Positions 6,339-14,115 are shown, numbered from the stretch's first letter. The stretch: 19,226 bases of DNA from an uncultured Desulfobacterales bacterium (GCA_947259865.1 CAMYNZ010000018.1:1-19226), one strand, 5' to 3'. Numbers and translations: made by a program. Notes: generated from the sequence alone by a model not told the origin.

Positions 6339-9300
6339 TCACTGTTGTACGGGTGTTAAAAATCCGGATCCGGACTGAACATCCAACTGGATGGCAAAAT
6401 CATCGTAGTACACAGTTTCAACCCCATCCCCGGTGGCATGCAGGCCCAGCTCCGGTCGGCTGAATGGGAAAAGGCTGCTTGGTGAAGTGAGGGTGTCGGT
6501 GGCGATAAGAGTATATTTTCCGTCCCCATCCGGAAGTCGTGTTACGGAAGCGTCCACCTCGAAGTTCCACTGTACCAGGGTGAAATAGTCTTTTTCAACG
6601 GTCAGCGGTACCCCGGGATCCAGCGGCCAATTCGCGGTGCCGATGACATTGGGTTGACGCAGTTGATCATAAGGGTTTCCGTCCGGTGTACCCTCACCGA
6701 TTTTGTTGCCATAGTAGGCTTGGATATAATTTTCACGGGATTTGATGCTCTGTGCCGTGGCCAGGTTGGTACCTTTCCCGGCCACATCCAGGGGATTACC
6801 GGTTTGAAAGGATGTGGTTGATAACTTGTTGAGTATGACAAAACCACTGGCATCACCGCCGGCCCATGAGCCGGATTGCACAACGGGCGGGACAATAACG
6901 ACACCTTCAGCCCCATTGGACTGGCTCACCGTATCCCCTTTTTCAATGGCCGTTGTCCCACCGCTGTCAAATTGAATCGAAGCGCCTTCTGCAAGTCGCA
7001 CCAGCAAGGTTGCATCTTTGATATCGAAGTCCCTGATTATCTTTATATCATCCACCCACCAGCCGTCACGGGTATCACTATCACCGAATCTTTCAAACCG
7101 AAATCGGATTTTAACGTTTGCAAATCCGGCGGCGGCACTCAGATCGAGTTCAACCGGCGCCCAGCTGTCCTGGTTGCTGGTGTAGGAGGCCAGCGGCAGC
7201 GACCATGAAGAGCCATTGTCAGTTGAAAATTCAACCCGTCCCCAATCCGAGGATGAAGAAAGACGGTGTCTGTGCCAGAACCTGAGCTTGGCTGAAGTGG
7301 CATCGGATAAATCGATGGACTCGGATATCAGGTTGTCGTTCCAGGTGACGCCAGCCGGCGGATCCGCATAGCTTCCGGTAGGGCTGGTGGTCCAGGCAAA
7401 ACTGCCGCTGTTCACAAAATTTCCGGCGCGTACCCACGGACTCTCGGCCGTCCAGCCGCCAACCCCTTCTTCCACATCATCGCCAAAAAGCCGGCCGATT
7501 TCGCTGTAAGCCAGCCATTTTCGACTTGTACCATTTCCGGTTTGCTGCCAGAGAACGACCAGATTGACGTCATCTTCAGGGACCAGCGAATTGTCAATTC
7601 CATCATCCGGCACGGCCCCAACATTTCCCCGCATAAAAGACAGTCCGTAAAAATCCTCATCTTCATCCAAACGAAAAGAGATGCCGGCAGTGTAATAGAC
7701 GGGTATGCCCAGGCCATCGAATCCATAATCGTCGGGTACGGGAACCGTATCAAACCCTACCTTGACCTGGGTGTCATAGCTCAGGTAATTACCCGCCAGG
7801 CGGTGAGCGGAGGCAAAGTTAACATTTGTCGATGACCAGTTTAGGGAAATCAGGCTGGCTTTCGACACACCGAAACCGGCGGAGGTACCGGTTACTTTTA
7901 AAACATTTTCACCGCCGATATCCGTGACTGCCTGGGAACCCAGTGTCGAAGCGTTCCAGCTGCTGGTGTCGTCAAAGGGGTCAAGAAATTCAACTCTTTC
8001 CGGTTCGGTCGGCGGACCCGGAAGGGGAACATTATAGGTGATTTGGCGGGTTGCCCCCAGATCGTGCTGCCCGGCGGTTCCCAGGGAAACAACCCGTAAA
8101 AATGGTTCGAGAACGACATCGGTGGACGAATCAACCGCGACACTAAACGTTTGGCTGGGGTCTCCGGCATCGGTGATGTTTTCCAGGATATTTCCATTAC
8201 GAGACACATACGCATATTTTATGCCGTTGATTTTAAACTTGCCGTTGCGGGGCGGGAAAGTCGACGCATTGGCCAGGGTGAGATCACTGTTTTCGGTCAT
8301 GGTGCCGGCACCCGAAGGGTTGGCCACCGGTTTGACGATCATGTTATCATTAATTGTTTCCGATATAACCGACGTCAGCGTGAACGTTCCGCTGATATCG
8401 TCGTAGGCCGTGTAATCGTAGATGACCTCGTCGTTTGTAATGCTGTCACTGATTTCGAGTTTACCGGTGGCCGGCACCGTCAGATCGGCCGGCTGGATCC
8501 CGGTAAACTTGGTTACCAGCAAATTGGTCGTACCCGGGTTGTGGGCAATTGCCGTGGTGTAGAAGAAGGGATAAAAATTAAGTTTGAATTTCTCGGTAGG
8601 GTCACTCAGGCTGAATTCCACATTGTGTATTCCCTCAATAATCAAGTTTCTATCATCTTCCACCGCATTGTCCACATCGAGATCACCGGTGTTGAGGTAT
8701 TCGCTGGCGGCGTATCGGAAGCCGGATTCAGCCAGATAATACGCCCGGGCGGTGCTGTTGGCGGTTACCTGGTTTGAGGTCGAGGTGCTTGTCAGCGATA
8801 CCATGCCGGCCGCCAGCACCGCAAAAATCAGCATGGTCACCACCAATCCCACCAGTACGTTTCCCCTGTCGCTGGGAATCAGCGCTGTAAATTTCGGGTG
8901 ATACCGGCGAAATAAACGCGTCATTATCTGAGATATCAAACAGGAAATGACGATTATCAGGGGGATGGCAGCCGGGTGACTTAGTGAAAGATAGGCCAAC
9001 CCGACAGCGGGCAGAAGAAAAATGCGGGCCGTGGTGCGGGCCCAGGCACGATTTTTTATGAAACGGGCAAGCTCCGGGCCCACGACGTAATAGGCCTTAA
9101 CCAGTGCGCGCCCCCCTCTCCAGGTTTGCAGGTGTCTGTCTCTGAACTGTCGCAAGACCAGGACCATGGGATGTTGCGGTTGACCATAGGCGGCGGTTGC
9201 CACAAAGCAGTCGTATTGGGGGGCTGTAAACGGTGCCGTCGTCGGCGGGGCGCCACCGAAATTGTTGGTGTTTCTCGGGTTTATGGTGGTTGCAAAGGTG

Positions 9301-9794
9301 AGTGGCGGCCCGCCGCCGCTGACCTGGTTTAGCACCAGCGTGGCTCTCAGGGCGGACAGCAAATCGATGTCGTCAGTCAGCAGCCATGGATCAGGGCCCT
9401 TGAAGTAGCTGATCGATAAACTCTGGACGTTGTCCACCAGGATGTCGCCGCTTCCCGGCAGGGTTGTCTGGGTGGGTGGCAAATTGAAAAACATCTCCAC
9501 GGTATTGCCGACCTGGGCGATTGCGAGCCGGCCGGTGGGATTGTCAAAAATGACCCAGGGCTGGACATCGTTTCTGGCAGCGATTACCGTCAATTCCATC
9601 AGTTCGCGTTTGATACGGGTCATGGAAAGCTGTACTTTTTGCGCCATGTGTACATTTTCTTTGGTCTGGATGTATCCCTTAGTACCGGTCACAATTCCCA
9701 TCCCGGCTATGGCGGCCATGATCCCTACGATGACCAGAGAAACGATCACTTCAACCAGCGTAAATCCTGATTCTTTGTGCATTGTTTCCACCAT
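6339..9794 (-). CDS. Fused MshO/PilW-like prepilin, CFI-box domain, MshP/PilX-like prepilin and MshQ-like adhesin region
   Basis: A 1151-residue protein. Residues 1-195 are a PilW/MshO-like minor prepilin with processing site SG10|FTLVE (Glu at +5) and a hydrophobic helix. Residues 196-270 are a CFI-box domain (CFVATAAYG, VLRQFRDRHL, YYVVGPELARFI, LLPAVGLAYL) plus a membrane segment to about 288; this domain normally ends proteins. From M291 a basic leader, DRG311|NVLVGL and a second hydrophobic helix with ARAYYLAESGFRYA resemble PilX/MshP. Residues 600-770 look lectin/LamG-like. Residues 775-925 look like a MAM or immune-inhibitor-A type jelly roll (WWVDDIKI at the end). The order equals mshO-mshP-mshQ. 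No Shine-Dalgarno sequence precedes M291, so I read one ORF. Start 9794 or ATG 9782 are both possible. It is probably surface or pilus-tip located. Confidence 0.85.
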   Translation of the reverse strand: MVETMHKESGFTLVEVIVSLVIVGIMAAIAGMGIVTGTKGYIQTKENVHMAQKVQLSMTRIKRELMELTVIAARNDVQPWVIFDNPTGRLAIAQVGNTVEMFFNLPPTQTTLPGSGDILVDNVQSLSISYFKGPDPWLLTDDIDLLSALRATLVLNQVSGGGPPLTFATTINPRNTNNFGGAPPTTAPFTAPQYDCFVATAAYGQPQHPMVLVLRQFRDRHLQTWRGGRALVKAYYVVGPELARFIKNRAWARTTARIFLLPAVGLAYLSLSHPAAIPLIIVISCLISQIMTRLFRRYHPKFTALIPSDRGNVLVGLVVTMLIFAVLAAGMVSLTSTSTSNQVTANSTARAYYLAESGFRYAASEYLNTGDLDVDNAVEDDRNLIIEGIHNVEFSLSDPTEKFKLNFYPFFYTTAIAHNPGTTNLLVTKFTGIQPADLTVPATGKLEISDSITNDEVIYDYTAYDDISGTFTLTSVISETINDNMIVKPVANPSGAGTMTENSDLTLANASTFPPRNGKFKINGIKYAYVSRNGNILENITDAGDPSQTFSVAVDSSTDVVLEPFLRVVSLGTAGQHDLGATRQITYNVPLPGPPTEPERVEFLDPFDDTSSWNASTLGSQAVTDIGGENVLKVTGTSAGFGVSKASLISLNWSSTNVNFASAHRLAGNYLSYDTQVKVGFDTVPVPDDYGFDGLGIPVYYTAGISFRLDEDEDFYGLSFMRGNVGAVPDDGIDNSLVPEDDVNLVVLWQQTGNGTSRKWLAYSEIGRLFGDDVEEGVGGWTAESPWVRAGNFVNSGSFAWTTSPTGSYADPPAGVTWNDNLISESIDLSDATSAKLRFWHRHRLSSSSDWGRVEFSTDNGSSWSLPLASYTSNQDSWAPVELDLSAAAGFANVKIRFRFERFGDSDTRDGWWVDDIKIIRDFDIKDATLLVRLAEGASIQFDSGGTTAIEKGDTVSQSNGAEGVVIVPPVVQSGSWAGGDASGFVILNKLSTTSFQTGNPLDVAGKGTNLATAQSIKSRENYIQAYYGNKIGEGTPDGNPYDQLRQPNVIGTANWPLDPGVPLTVEKDYFTLVQWNFEVDASVTRLPDGDGKYTLIATDTLTSPSSLFPFSRPELGLHATGDGVETVYYDDFAIQLDVQSGSGFLTPVQQ

Positions 9795-9846
9795 TTTCTT
9801 AATTTTTACCCCGGGATACCTTTTCCTCGTTTTGATGAAGCAATGG

Positions 9847-9867
9847 ATTCCGGGTCAAGCCCGGAAT
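9847..9867. repeat. Dispersed palindrome ATTCCGGG-N5-CCCGGAAT
   Basis: A perfect 8-bp inverted repeat with loop TCAAG lies in the 119-base gap between the PilV-like gene and the fusion gene. The wider form (TGGATTCCGGGTCAAGCCCG and the rest) is a palindrome I recognise from many bacterial genomes as an intergenic repeat. There is no T-run, so it is not a clear terminator, but the hairpin could lower read-through to the large gene or stabilise mRNA ends. Confidence 0.65.
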
Positions 9868-9913
9868 GACGAAAAAGTGATCCAGTCATTTATACTATTT
9901 TCGATACGTTAAA

Positions 9914-10336
9914 TTACCTTGTAAATATAGCCGACAATCTCTGGCCCCCGTGTGTAATCGTGATCTTCAGGATTCGGGGATCCGCAGAGGCATCCGGCAC
10001 CTCAACTCCGCCGCTGAACTTAATATATTGGGTTTGATAGGTGTAATCCCCGAAGTAAGGCGGAGGAAGCGAAGCACCGTTTTCGACGTCGCTTTTGAAA
10101 TCTGCCAGCGGGTTTGAAGTGGACGTTAAAAGCCGGTTGCGATAATGGGCATTCATTTTTTCCATTATCTCATTTACCGAAAAGCCGTCCTGAACCATGC
10201 TGACCGGTTCATAGCTTTGCTGCATGCTGGTCCCCATGACCTGCAAAAAAATAGTTCCCAGAATTGCAGCCACAATAAAGGTGATGATGACTTCCAGAAG
10301 CGTGAATCCCTTTTTGTTGTTTAAAACTGTATTCAT
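9914..10336 (-). CDS. PilV/MshD-like minor type IV prepilin
   Basis: A 140-residue prepilin with a short basic leader (MNTVLNNKKG), cleavage site KKG10|FTLLE with Glu at +5, and the hydrophobic helix VIITFIVAAILGTIFLQVMG. The globular part has no cysteines. Such minor pilins (PilV, GspI, MshD) help to start pilus assembly or sit at the tip. Its ATG overlaps the stop of the FimT-like gene in an ATGA motif, so translation is coupled. The position, after a FimT/GspH-type gene and before a MshO-type sequence, fits MshD. Confidence 0.88.
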   Translation of the reverse strand: MNTVLNNKKGFTLLEVIITFIVAAILGTIFLQVMGTSMQQSYEPVSMVQDGFSVNEIMEKMNAHYRNRLLTSTSNPLADFKSDVENGASLPPPYFGDYTYQTQYIKFSGGVEVPDASADPRILKITITHGGQRLSAIFTR

Positions 10337-10818
10337 GGTATGAAGCCCGTGTTTTTGGTGATGGAGATATTCAGGGTGCTTGAACCGTCAGAGACAGATA
10401 TCGTTCGATCCGCGGCTTGCACGGTGGTTGCGGTGTGATCGGTGTGGGGGATGCCACGGGTGTCGAAACAGATGATGGCGCCGGATGTCATCGAAAGACC
10501 ATTGCCGGAAAGGTTGACCTGGTCGGCGTTTTCACTGGGCAATTTAGTTTTTACAACCGGTGGAAGCGCTGCCGGGTCATATTTGAAAAGCCAGTAATTG
10601 TTTCCGCCGGCATCGGATTCGATGCCAAAGCTCAAGGTGGAATTTACAGCCTGGGTCTGTGCATAACGCAGGTGCGCCTTCAGGATCTCGTTTTGAACAA
10701 TCAGATCGGTTCTCGTGCTTTGGGCGCGGCCGATAACAAACGCCGTGATGATACCCATGACGATCAGCACCGTAATAATTTCAATTATGGTAAAACCGGA
10801 TGTGTTTTTTAAATTCAT
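10333..10818 (-). CDS. FimT/GspH/MshC-like minor type IV prepilin
   Basis: A 161-residue prepilin starting MNLKNTSG8|FTIIEI, with Glu at +5 and the helix IITVLIVMGIITAFVIGRAQ. It has the GspH/FimT-type globular fold suggested by KAHLRYAQTQAVNSTLSFGI and IICFDTRGIP. The start at 10818 is preferred to the ATG at 10851 because GGGAGGA lies 4-5 bases before it and the leader length is then normal. It lies 40 bases after the membrane protein gene, in one operon with the ECF sigma factor. In MSHA loci the equivalent is mshC. It may serve as a minor pilin at the base or tip of the fibre. Confidence 0.88.
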   Translation of the reverse strand: MNLKNTSGFTIIEIITVLIVMGIITAFVIGRAQSTRTDLIVQNEILKAHLRYAQTQAVNSTLSFGIESDAGGNNYWLFKYDPAALPPVVKTKLPSENADQVNLSGNGLSMTSGAIICFDTRGIPHTDHTATTVQAADRTISVSDGSSTLNISITKNTGFIP

Positions 10819-10858
10819 ATATTCCTCCCACCCACGGCTGTATTCACCCATATTCCAG

Positions 10859-11539
10859 CTAATGATTGTATTTGACCCGCCGGCCGGTCCATTTAGTCTG
10901 GTATTTCTGGAGAACCACCCATAAAAAGCCCCCCAGAACCAGGGCGCCCCCTACAAAACAGAGCAATCCCGCAGCATTGAAGGGATTTCCCGGAGTATTC
11001 TGTATCCCAATTCCGTTAAAAACCGTAAAACCGATATATATAATCGTACCCGCCTGGGCGATTCTTATGGCGGAAGCGCTTTTTTTTGTGAGAATGATTC
11101 CCAGGGCTGCAAACCCCAGGGCATTGAGCATGGCCAGTTGCGGTTGAATGGTGATCCATACGGCCAGGGATGCCTGGGTTCCCAGGGCTTTCAGACCGCT
11201 AACGATCACGATGCTCAAAATAAAGTAAAAAAAACCGGCCAGATAAAAGCACAGGGCACATTCGGTTGCATCCGCCACATCGGTCCACATGCGAATATTT
11301 ATTGTTCTGAATCCTTCAAGCAGGCGGACAACTGGACTCGGGCGCTCAGAAGCAGCCAGACGATCCATAACGTTTACGGTAAAGTCGGGCGGGACGGGCA
11401 GCCGGGATGCGTTTTTCAGCAGCGGGATAATGGGTTTGAATCTTTCCTGGGACTCAAAATTATCCGGCAATTGCGACTCCGGTTTACCGGGATATTTATT
11501 TTTGAGCCGGGATTTGTCTGAAGATTGATCCGATGACAT
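10859..11539 (-). CDS. Membrane protein, probable anti-sigma factor of the adjacent ECF sigma factor
   Basis: This 226-residue protein has a hydrophilic N-terminal region of about 90 residues and four predicted membrane helices (about 95-116, 122-150, 160-178 and 187-210). The stretch SRLPVPPDFTVNVMDRL (46-61) resembles the segment that follows the zinc finger in many anti-sigma factors, but no HxxxCxxC zinc motif is present. Its ATG overlaps the TGA of the sigma gene (TGATG), the usual arrangement for a sigma/anti-sigma pair. The role is inferred from the arrangement; I do not recognise a named family. If correct, it would hold the sigma factor at the membrane until a surface or envelope signal arrives. 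Confidence 0.65.
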   Translation of the reverse strand: MSSDQSSDKSRLKNKYPGKPESQLPDNFESQERFKPIIPLLKNASRLPVPPDFTVNVMDRLAASERPSPVVRLLEGFRTINIRMWTDVADATECALCFYLAGFFYFILSIVIVSGLKALGTQASLAVWITIQPQLAMLNALGFAALGIILTKKSASAIRIAQAGTIIYIGFTVFNGIGIQNTPGNPFNAAGLLCFVGGALVLGGFLWVVLQKYQTKWTGRRVKYNH

Positions 11540-12102
11540 CAGCTTTCCTCTTCCGATTTCAGCAGATCGGCCAGTTTATCAAGTCCGCGATAGACTCTCA
11601 TTTTGGCCGTGCTGACTGAAATATCCAGGATCTTTGCAATATCCTTAAAGGCCAGGTCCTGATAATATCTTAAAATGACTGCTTCCCGCTGGCGATCAGG
11701 CAGGCTCTGTATTTTTACGGCAAGTTGCCGGGATTGCTCCATCCGATCTACCATGACTTCCGGGTTATGGGGATCGACAACTTTCCGATTTTGAAAATTT
11801 GATTCTTCAGCGGCGATCTGAATCGATTTGCGTTTTTTTTGGTAGTTTCGCAGAACATTTAGGGCAATCGAATACAGCCAGGAGAAAAAATGTCGGTTGA
11901 TGTCGTAGTTTTTTAGCGACGCATAGGTTCTGATAAATATTTCCTGGGCTAAATCATCCGTTTCCTGATGATGACCGGTCATTCTGTAGACCAGATTGTA
12001 AACCGGACCTTTGTACTTATTCACCAGGCGGGCATAGGCCTGCTGATCTCCGCTGAGAATTTGTGCAATGATTTTATTGTCTTCGTCTGTATCCATATAC
12101 AA
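11539..12102 (-). CDS. ECF-family RNA polymerase sigma factor
   Basis: A 187-residue extracytoplasmic-function sigma factor. Region 2 spans about 24-92, with the -10-binding DDLAQEIFIRTY (49-60) and NRHFFSWLYSIALNVLRNY. Region 4 spans about 130-181, with LPDRQREAVILRYYQDLAFKDIA and the recognition helix VSTAKMRVYRGL. Regions 1.1 and 3 are absent, as expected. Two starts are possible (12102 or ATG 12096); neither has a strong ribosome site. It is followed by a probable anti-sigma gene and then by minor pilin genes, an unusual place for an ECF factor. I could not find a sure ECF-type promoter upstream. Confidence 0.93.
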   Translation of the reverse strand: MYMDTDEDNKIIAQILSGDQQAYARLVNKYKGPVYNLVYRMTGHHQETDDLAQEIFIRTYASLKNYDINRHFFSWLYSIALNVLRNYQKKRKSIQIAAEESNFQNRKVVDPHNPEVMVDRMEQSRQLAVKIQSLPDRQREAVILRYYQDLAFKDIAKILDISVSTAKMRVYRGLDKLADLLKSEEES

Positions 12103-12195
12103 CTGAACAAAAAAAAAGTCACAAAAACGGATAAAACAGAGAATTTCAATCAGGATACATCTTACTCAATTTTACCCGCTATAGAAACCAGAAAG

Positions 12196-12225
12196 TTAAC
12201 CCGCCAAGGATCTTTGGCGGGTTAA
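12196..12225 (-). terminator. Perfect 12-bp hairpin, possible terminator after the third small pilin
   Basis: TTAACCCGCCAA and TTGGCGGGTTAA form a perfect 12-bp stem with loop GGATCT. In the - direction it is followed only by ACTTTCT, a weak T-run. A second hairpin overlaps it (12224-12249, AATCCG with CGGATT and CAAA with TTTG). The hairpins lie between the pilin gene and the sigma gene, so they probably separate the two transcription units. Confidence 0.5.
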
Positions 12226-12249
12226 TCCGACAAAGCTTTTTGGCGGATT

Positions 12250-12450
12250 TGCGGTCATCGGCCGAAAAGGCAAAAGCACTTGAGTGTTTTAATCGGTGCA
12301 CCTGTAACCGGGTGCTAAGCAACCGGTTTGTATAGCAAGAAATGAATAATCAAAGGCGAATGCCGGTGGGATGATGTATGTAAAAAACCGTATTGTGGTA
12401 GATAAAAGCAAACGATGAATACCAAAGGGATAAGCCGAAATAGAATAACG
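12250..12450. other. Gene-free part of the pilin-sigma intergenic region
   Basis: The whole gap runs from 12103 to 12450 (348 bases). Beyond the two hairpins it holds small imperfect stems, such as GCACC with GGGTGC (12300-12317) and ACCGG with CCGGT (12308-12328), but no open frame or riboswitch that I can name. The sigma gene promoter should lie in 12103-12195. Confidence 0.4.
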
Positions 12451-12834
12451 TCACTGCCATCTTGCGGTGGCAATACTGGTTGAAACGGTCCGGTTTAAGA
12501 TCAAGGTTTGTGCGCCAAATCCCAGCGTGCCGCCGGAGGCGTTCGGCCCCGCGGTCCAGCTATAAGAGCCTCCGAGATCGGTGCTCATCGCGGTCCAGAT
12601 GTCGGCGTCATTGGTATATCCGCCGGGTGCGAATTTCAGATTTGTCCAGGTCAGGGTTTCCCTCGAATTCAGCTCGGTGATTCCTGCCACCAATGCCCTG
12701 TTCTCAGCCAAATCGGTAATATCGATGTATTTTTTAGTAGCCACCGAGGCCATCACGCTGAGGATAACCAAAACCGCCATAATTTCGATTAAAGTGAACC
12801 CTGCCTGATTTGGCGTAAGAGAAGTTTTAATCAT
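12451..12834 (-). CDS. Small type IV pilin, third of three paralogs
   Basis: A 127-residue prepilin with the leader MIKTSLTPNQAG12, cleavage before FTLIE and Glu at +5, then the helix IMAVLVILSVMASVATKKYIDI. After the helix come ELNSRETLTW and a C-terminal end in RWQ, a pattern shared with the two pilins upstream. It is the most divergent of the three (KYIDITDLAENRAL versus RYIDLEANAKQRAV and RFVDLDQNAKDRAI). There are no cysteines, so no disulfide-bounded D-region. The ribosome site is weak. It is likely an MshA/MshB-like subunit or a low-abundance pilin, followed by a hairpin and then the sigma operon. Confidence 0.87.
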   Translation of the reverse strand: MIKTSLTPNQAGFTLIEIMAVLVILSVMASVATKKYIDITDLAENRALVAGITELNSRETLTWTNLKFAPGGYTNDADIWTAMSTDLGGSYSWTAGPNASGGTLGFGAQTLILNRTVSTSIATARWQ

Positions 12835-12944
12835 ATTTTTTTTGCAGCCCGGTTAGCGTTTTCGTTGAAATAAGACCACAGGTGTTTGAACAACAGCCGG
12901 TCATTTGTCCAATTTTTAGGGAACCAATTATCTTCCAATCGGTA

Positions 12945-13340
12945 TTATCTCCAGTTTGCCGGTGAGAGTGCGGTGGACGGCGTTCGGGTGAGGCTAACCG
13001 GGATTCCCGATTGAAAACTCAGGCTTCCACCAGCAGCCGTGGGGCCGACCGCCCAGGTATAGTGGGCAGCACCCAAAGAAGTATCCATGGTCGCAAATAT
13101 GGTGGCGTCGTCCTGCCATCCGGCAGCGGAAACCTTTGCGTCAGCCCAGACTAAACTCTCCCGACCGTTAAGTTCTGAAACTCCGGAATCGATGGCTCGG
13201 TCCTTGGCGTTTTGGTCGAGATCGACGAATCTGGGAATTGCCATAGCGGCGAGCATACCCAGTAAAACTAAAACAGCAATGATCTCAATCAGGGTAAAGC
13301 CCCGGGATTCGAATATGACTTTTTTTGCGCCTGCTCTCAT
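12945..13340 (-). CDS. Small type IV pilin, second of three paralogs
   Basis: A 131-residue prepilin: leader MRAGAKKVIFESRG14, then FTLIE with Glu at +5 and the helix IIAVLVLLGMLAAMAIPRFVDL. It shares with the first pilin the motif SELNGRE, the stretch TAAGG-S-FQSG and the ending of basic or polar residues around a final W. No cysteines are seen. GGAT lies about 9 bases before the ATG. It is separated from the first pilin gene by a strong terminator, so it is expressed either by read-through or from its own promoter in 13341-13453; a TATAAT-like box on the - strand (13383-13378) is a candidate. Confidence 0.88.
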   Translation of the reverse strand: MRAGAKKVIFESRGFTLIEIIAVLVLLGMLAAMAIPRFVDLDQNAKDRAIDSGVSELNGRESLVWADAKVSAAGWQDDATIFATMDTSLGAAHYTWAVGPTAAGGSLSFQSGIPVSLTRTPSTALSPANWR

Positions 13341-13453
13341 TTTACATCATCCAACAAATTCTGCTGCCTGCCTGCAAATTATAGGTTGTGACACCGGCAG
13401 GCCGATACAACAGATTTACCGGACCATTTACTGCTTTGATATAACCCCAGCTT

Positions 13454-13485
13454 AAAAAAAGGGCAGCAAGGATACCATGCTGCCC
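13454..13485 (-). terminator. Rho-independent terminator after the first pilin
   Basis: In the - direction GGGCAGCA (13485-13478) pairs perfectly with TGCTGCCC (13468-13461) around a 9-base loop, and seven T residues follow (13460-13454). It lies 36 bases after the pilin stop. It lets the first pilin be made in excess over the downstream genes, as expected for a major subunit. Confidence 0.92.
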
Positions 13486-13521
13486 CGGTATAAGATACTG
13501 TAACGGCTAAAATGATTACGT

Positions 13522-13935
13522 TTATTGCCATGTTCCCGGCGAATTCAGCGTGGCAGCTGTCCGGGTTAGAGCCACCCCCGTGCCGGACTGAAATGAGATT
13601 GTACCACCCGCTGCGGTAGGCGCCACCGTCCATGCATAGTCTGCGCCCATATCGGTGTTCCATCCGCCCCCGGTGGTACCGGTCACTATTTCACTATCGA
13701 GTGCAGCATCACTGGCGAAAGATACGGGGCCTATTTTTAACTGGGCCCATCGTAGGTTTTCCCTGCCGTTGAGCTCTGATCGTGCAGCATCAACGGCCCG
13801 CTGTTTGGCGTTGGCTTCAAGATCGATGTATCGGGGTACTGCAACTGCAGCCAAAATTCCCAGGATGATCAGCACCGCGATGATCTCAACCAGCGTAAAA
13901 CCCTCCTGGCTTTTTAACATATGTTTCGTTTTCAT
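13522..13935 (-). CDS. Small type IV pilin, probable major subunit (MshA/PilA-like)
   Basis: A 137-residue prepilin: leader MKTKHMLKSQEG12, then FTLVE with Glu at +5, and the helix IIAVLIILGILAAVAVPRYIDL. The soluble part has SELNGRENLRW and TAAGGTISFQSG and no cysteines. It has the best ribosome site of the three pilins (AAAGGAGT, 8 bases from the ATG), a sigma-54-type promoter about 165 bases upstream and its own strong terminator. This combination points to the major pilin. It lies directly downstream of the sigma-54 activator gene, in the position of mshB/mshA. Confidence 0.9.
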   Translation of the reverse strand: MKTKHMLKSQEGFTLVEIIAVLIILGILAAVAVPRYIDLEANAKQRAVDAARSELNGRENLRWAQLKIGPVSFASDAALDSEIVTGTTGGGWNTDMGADYAWTVAPTAAGGTISFQSGTGVALTRTAATLNSPGTWQ

Positions 13936-14003
13936 GCTCGTTTACTCCTTTCCTGATTTAAGACATTTAGAAAGTGTTTGCTGTCAAATTGTTAGGACAC
14001 CCT

Positions 14004-14079
14004 AAAAGAGGATTTAACCTGCTGGATTTTATTTGCGCGCGATCAACGTTTCGGTGATGTCTCTATAGAGTCCTCTTTT
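14004..14079 (-). other. Possible base-paired leader of the major pilin mRNA
   Basis: AAAAGAGGA (14079-14071 on the - strand) can pair perfectly with TCCTCTTTT (14012-14004) over 9 bp, enclosing about 58 bases. With transcription starting near 14089 this stem would sit at the 5' end of a leader of about 150 bases. No T-run follows, so it is not an attenuator. It might protect the mRNA. Confidence 0.35.
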
Positions 14080-14098
14080 TGTTCGTTGCAGAAGTTAT

Positions 14099-14115
14099 AC
14101 GCAAATCTTATGCCA
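14099..14115 (-). promoter_or_regulatory. Sigma-54 (RpoN) promoter for the major pilin
   Basis: On the - strand TGGCAT-AAGAT-TTGCG matches the RpoN consensus TGGCAC-N5-TTGCW, with the invariant GG and GC separated by exactly 10 bases. Transcription would start near 14089, leaving a leader of about 150 bases before the ATG at 13935. The sigma-54 activator encoded immediately upstream is the natural regulator. The region 13936-14257 has no gene. Confidence 0.75.

Noticed and set aside
8151..8777. 208-residue + strand open frame opposite the large fusion gene
   Set aside because: It lies antisense to a well supported coding region and shows no protein family features.
6339..8924. Separate gene starting at the internal Met 291 of the fusion protein
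   Set aside because: The leader looks like a true prepilin start, but no Shine-Dalgarno sequence precedes the ATG and the frame is open from upstream. Kept as a fusion, with the ancestral start noted.
12250..12330. Possible GEMM-type (c-di-GMP or cGAMP) riboswitch suggested by GGCAAAAGCAC and nearby stems
   Set aside because: The conserved GACGCAAAGC part and the receptor stem are missing, and on the + strand no gene follows it.
13378..13383. TATAAT-like box upstream of the second pilin as a firm sigma-70 promoter
   Set aside because: No -35 box at proper spacing was found, so it is mentioned only as a candidate.
13983..13988. TTGACA on the - strand upstream of the major pilin
   Set aside because: There is no acceptable -10 box 16-18 bases downstream, and the RpoN site is much better.
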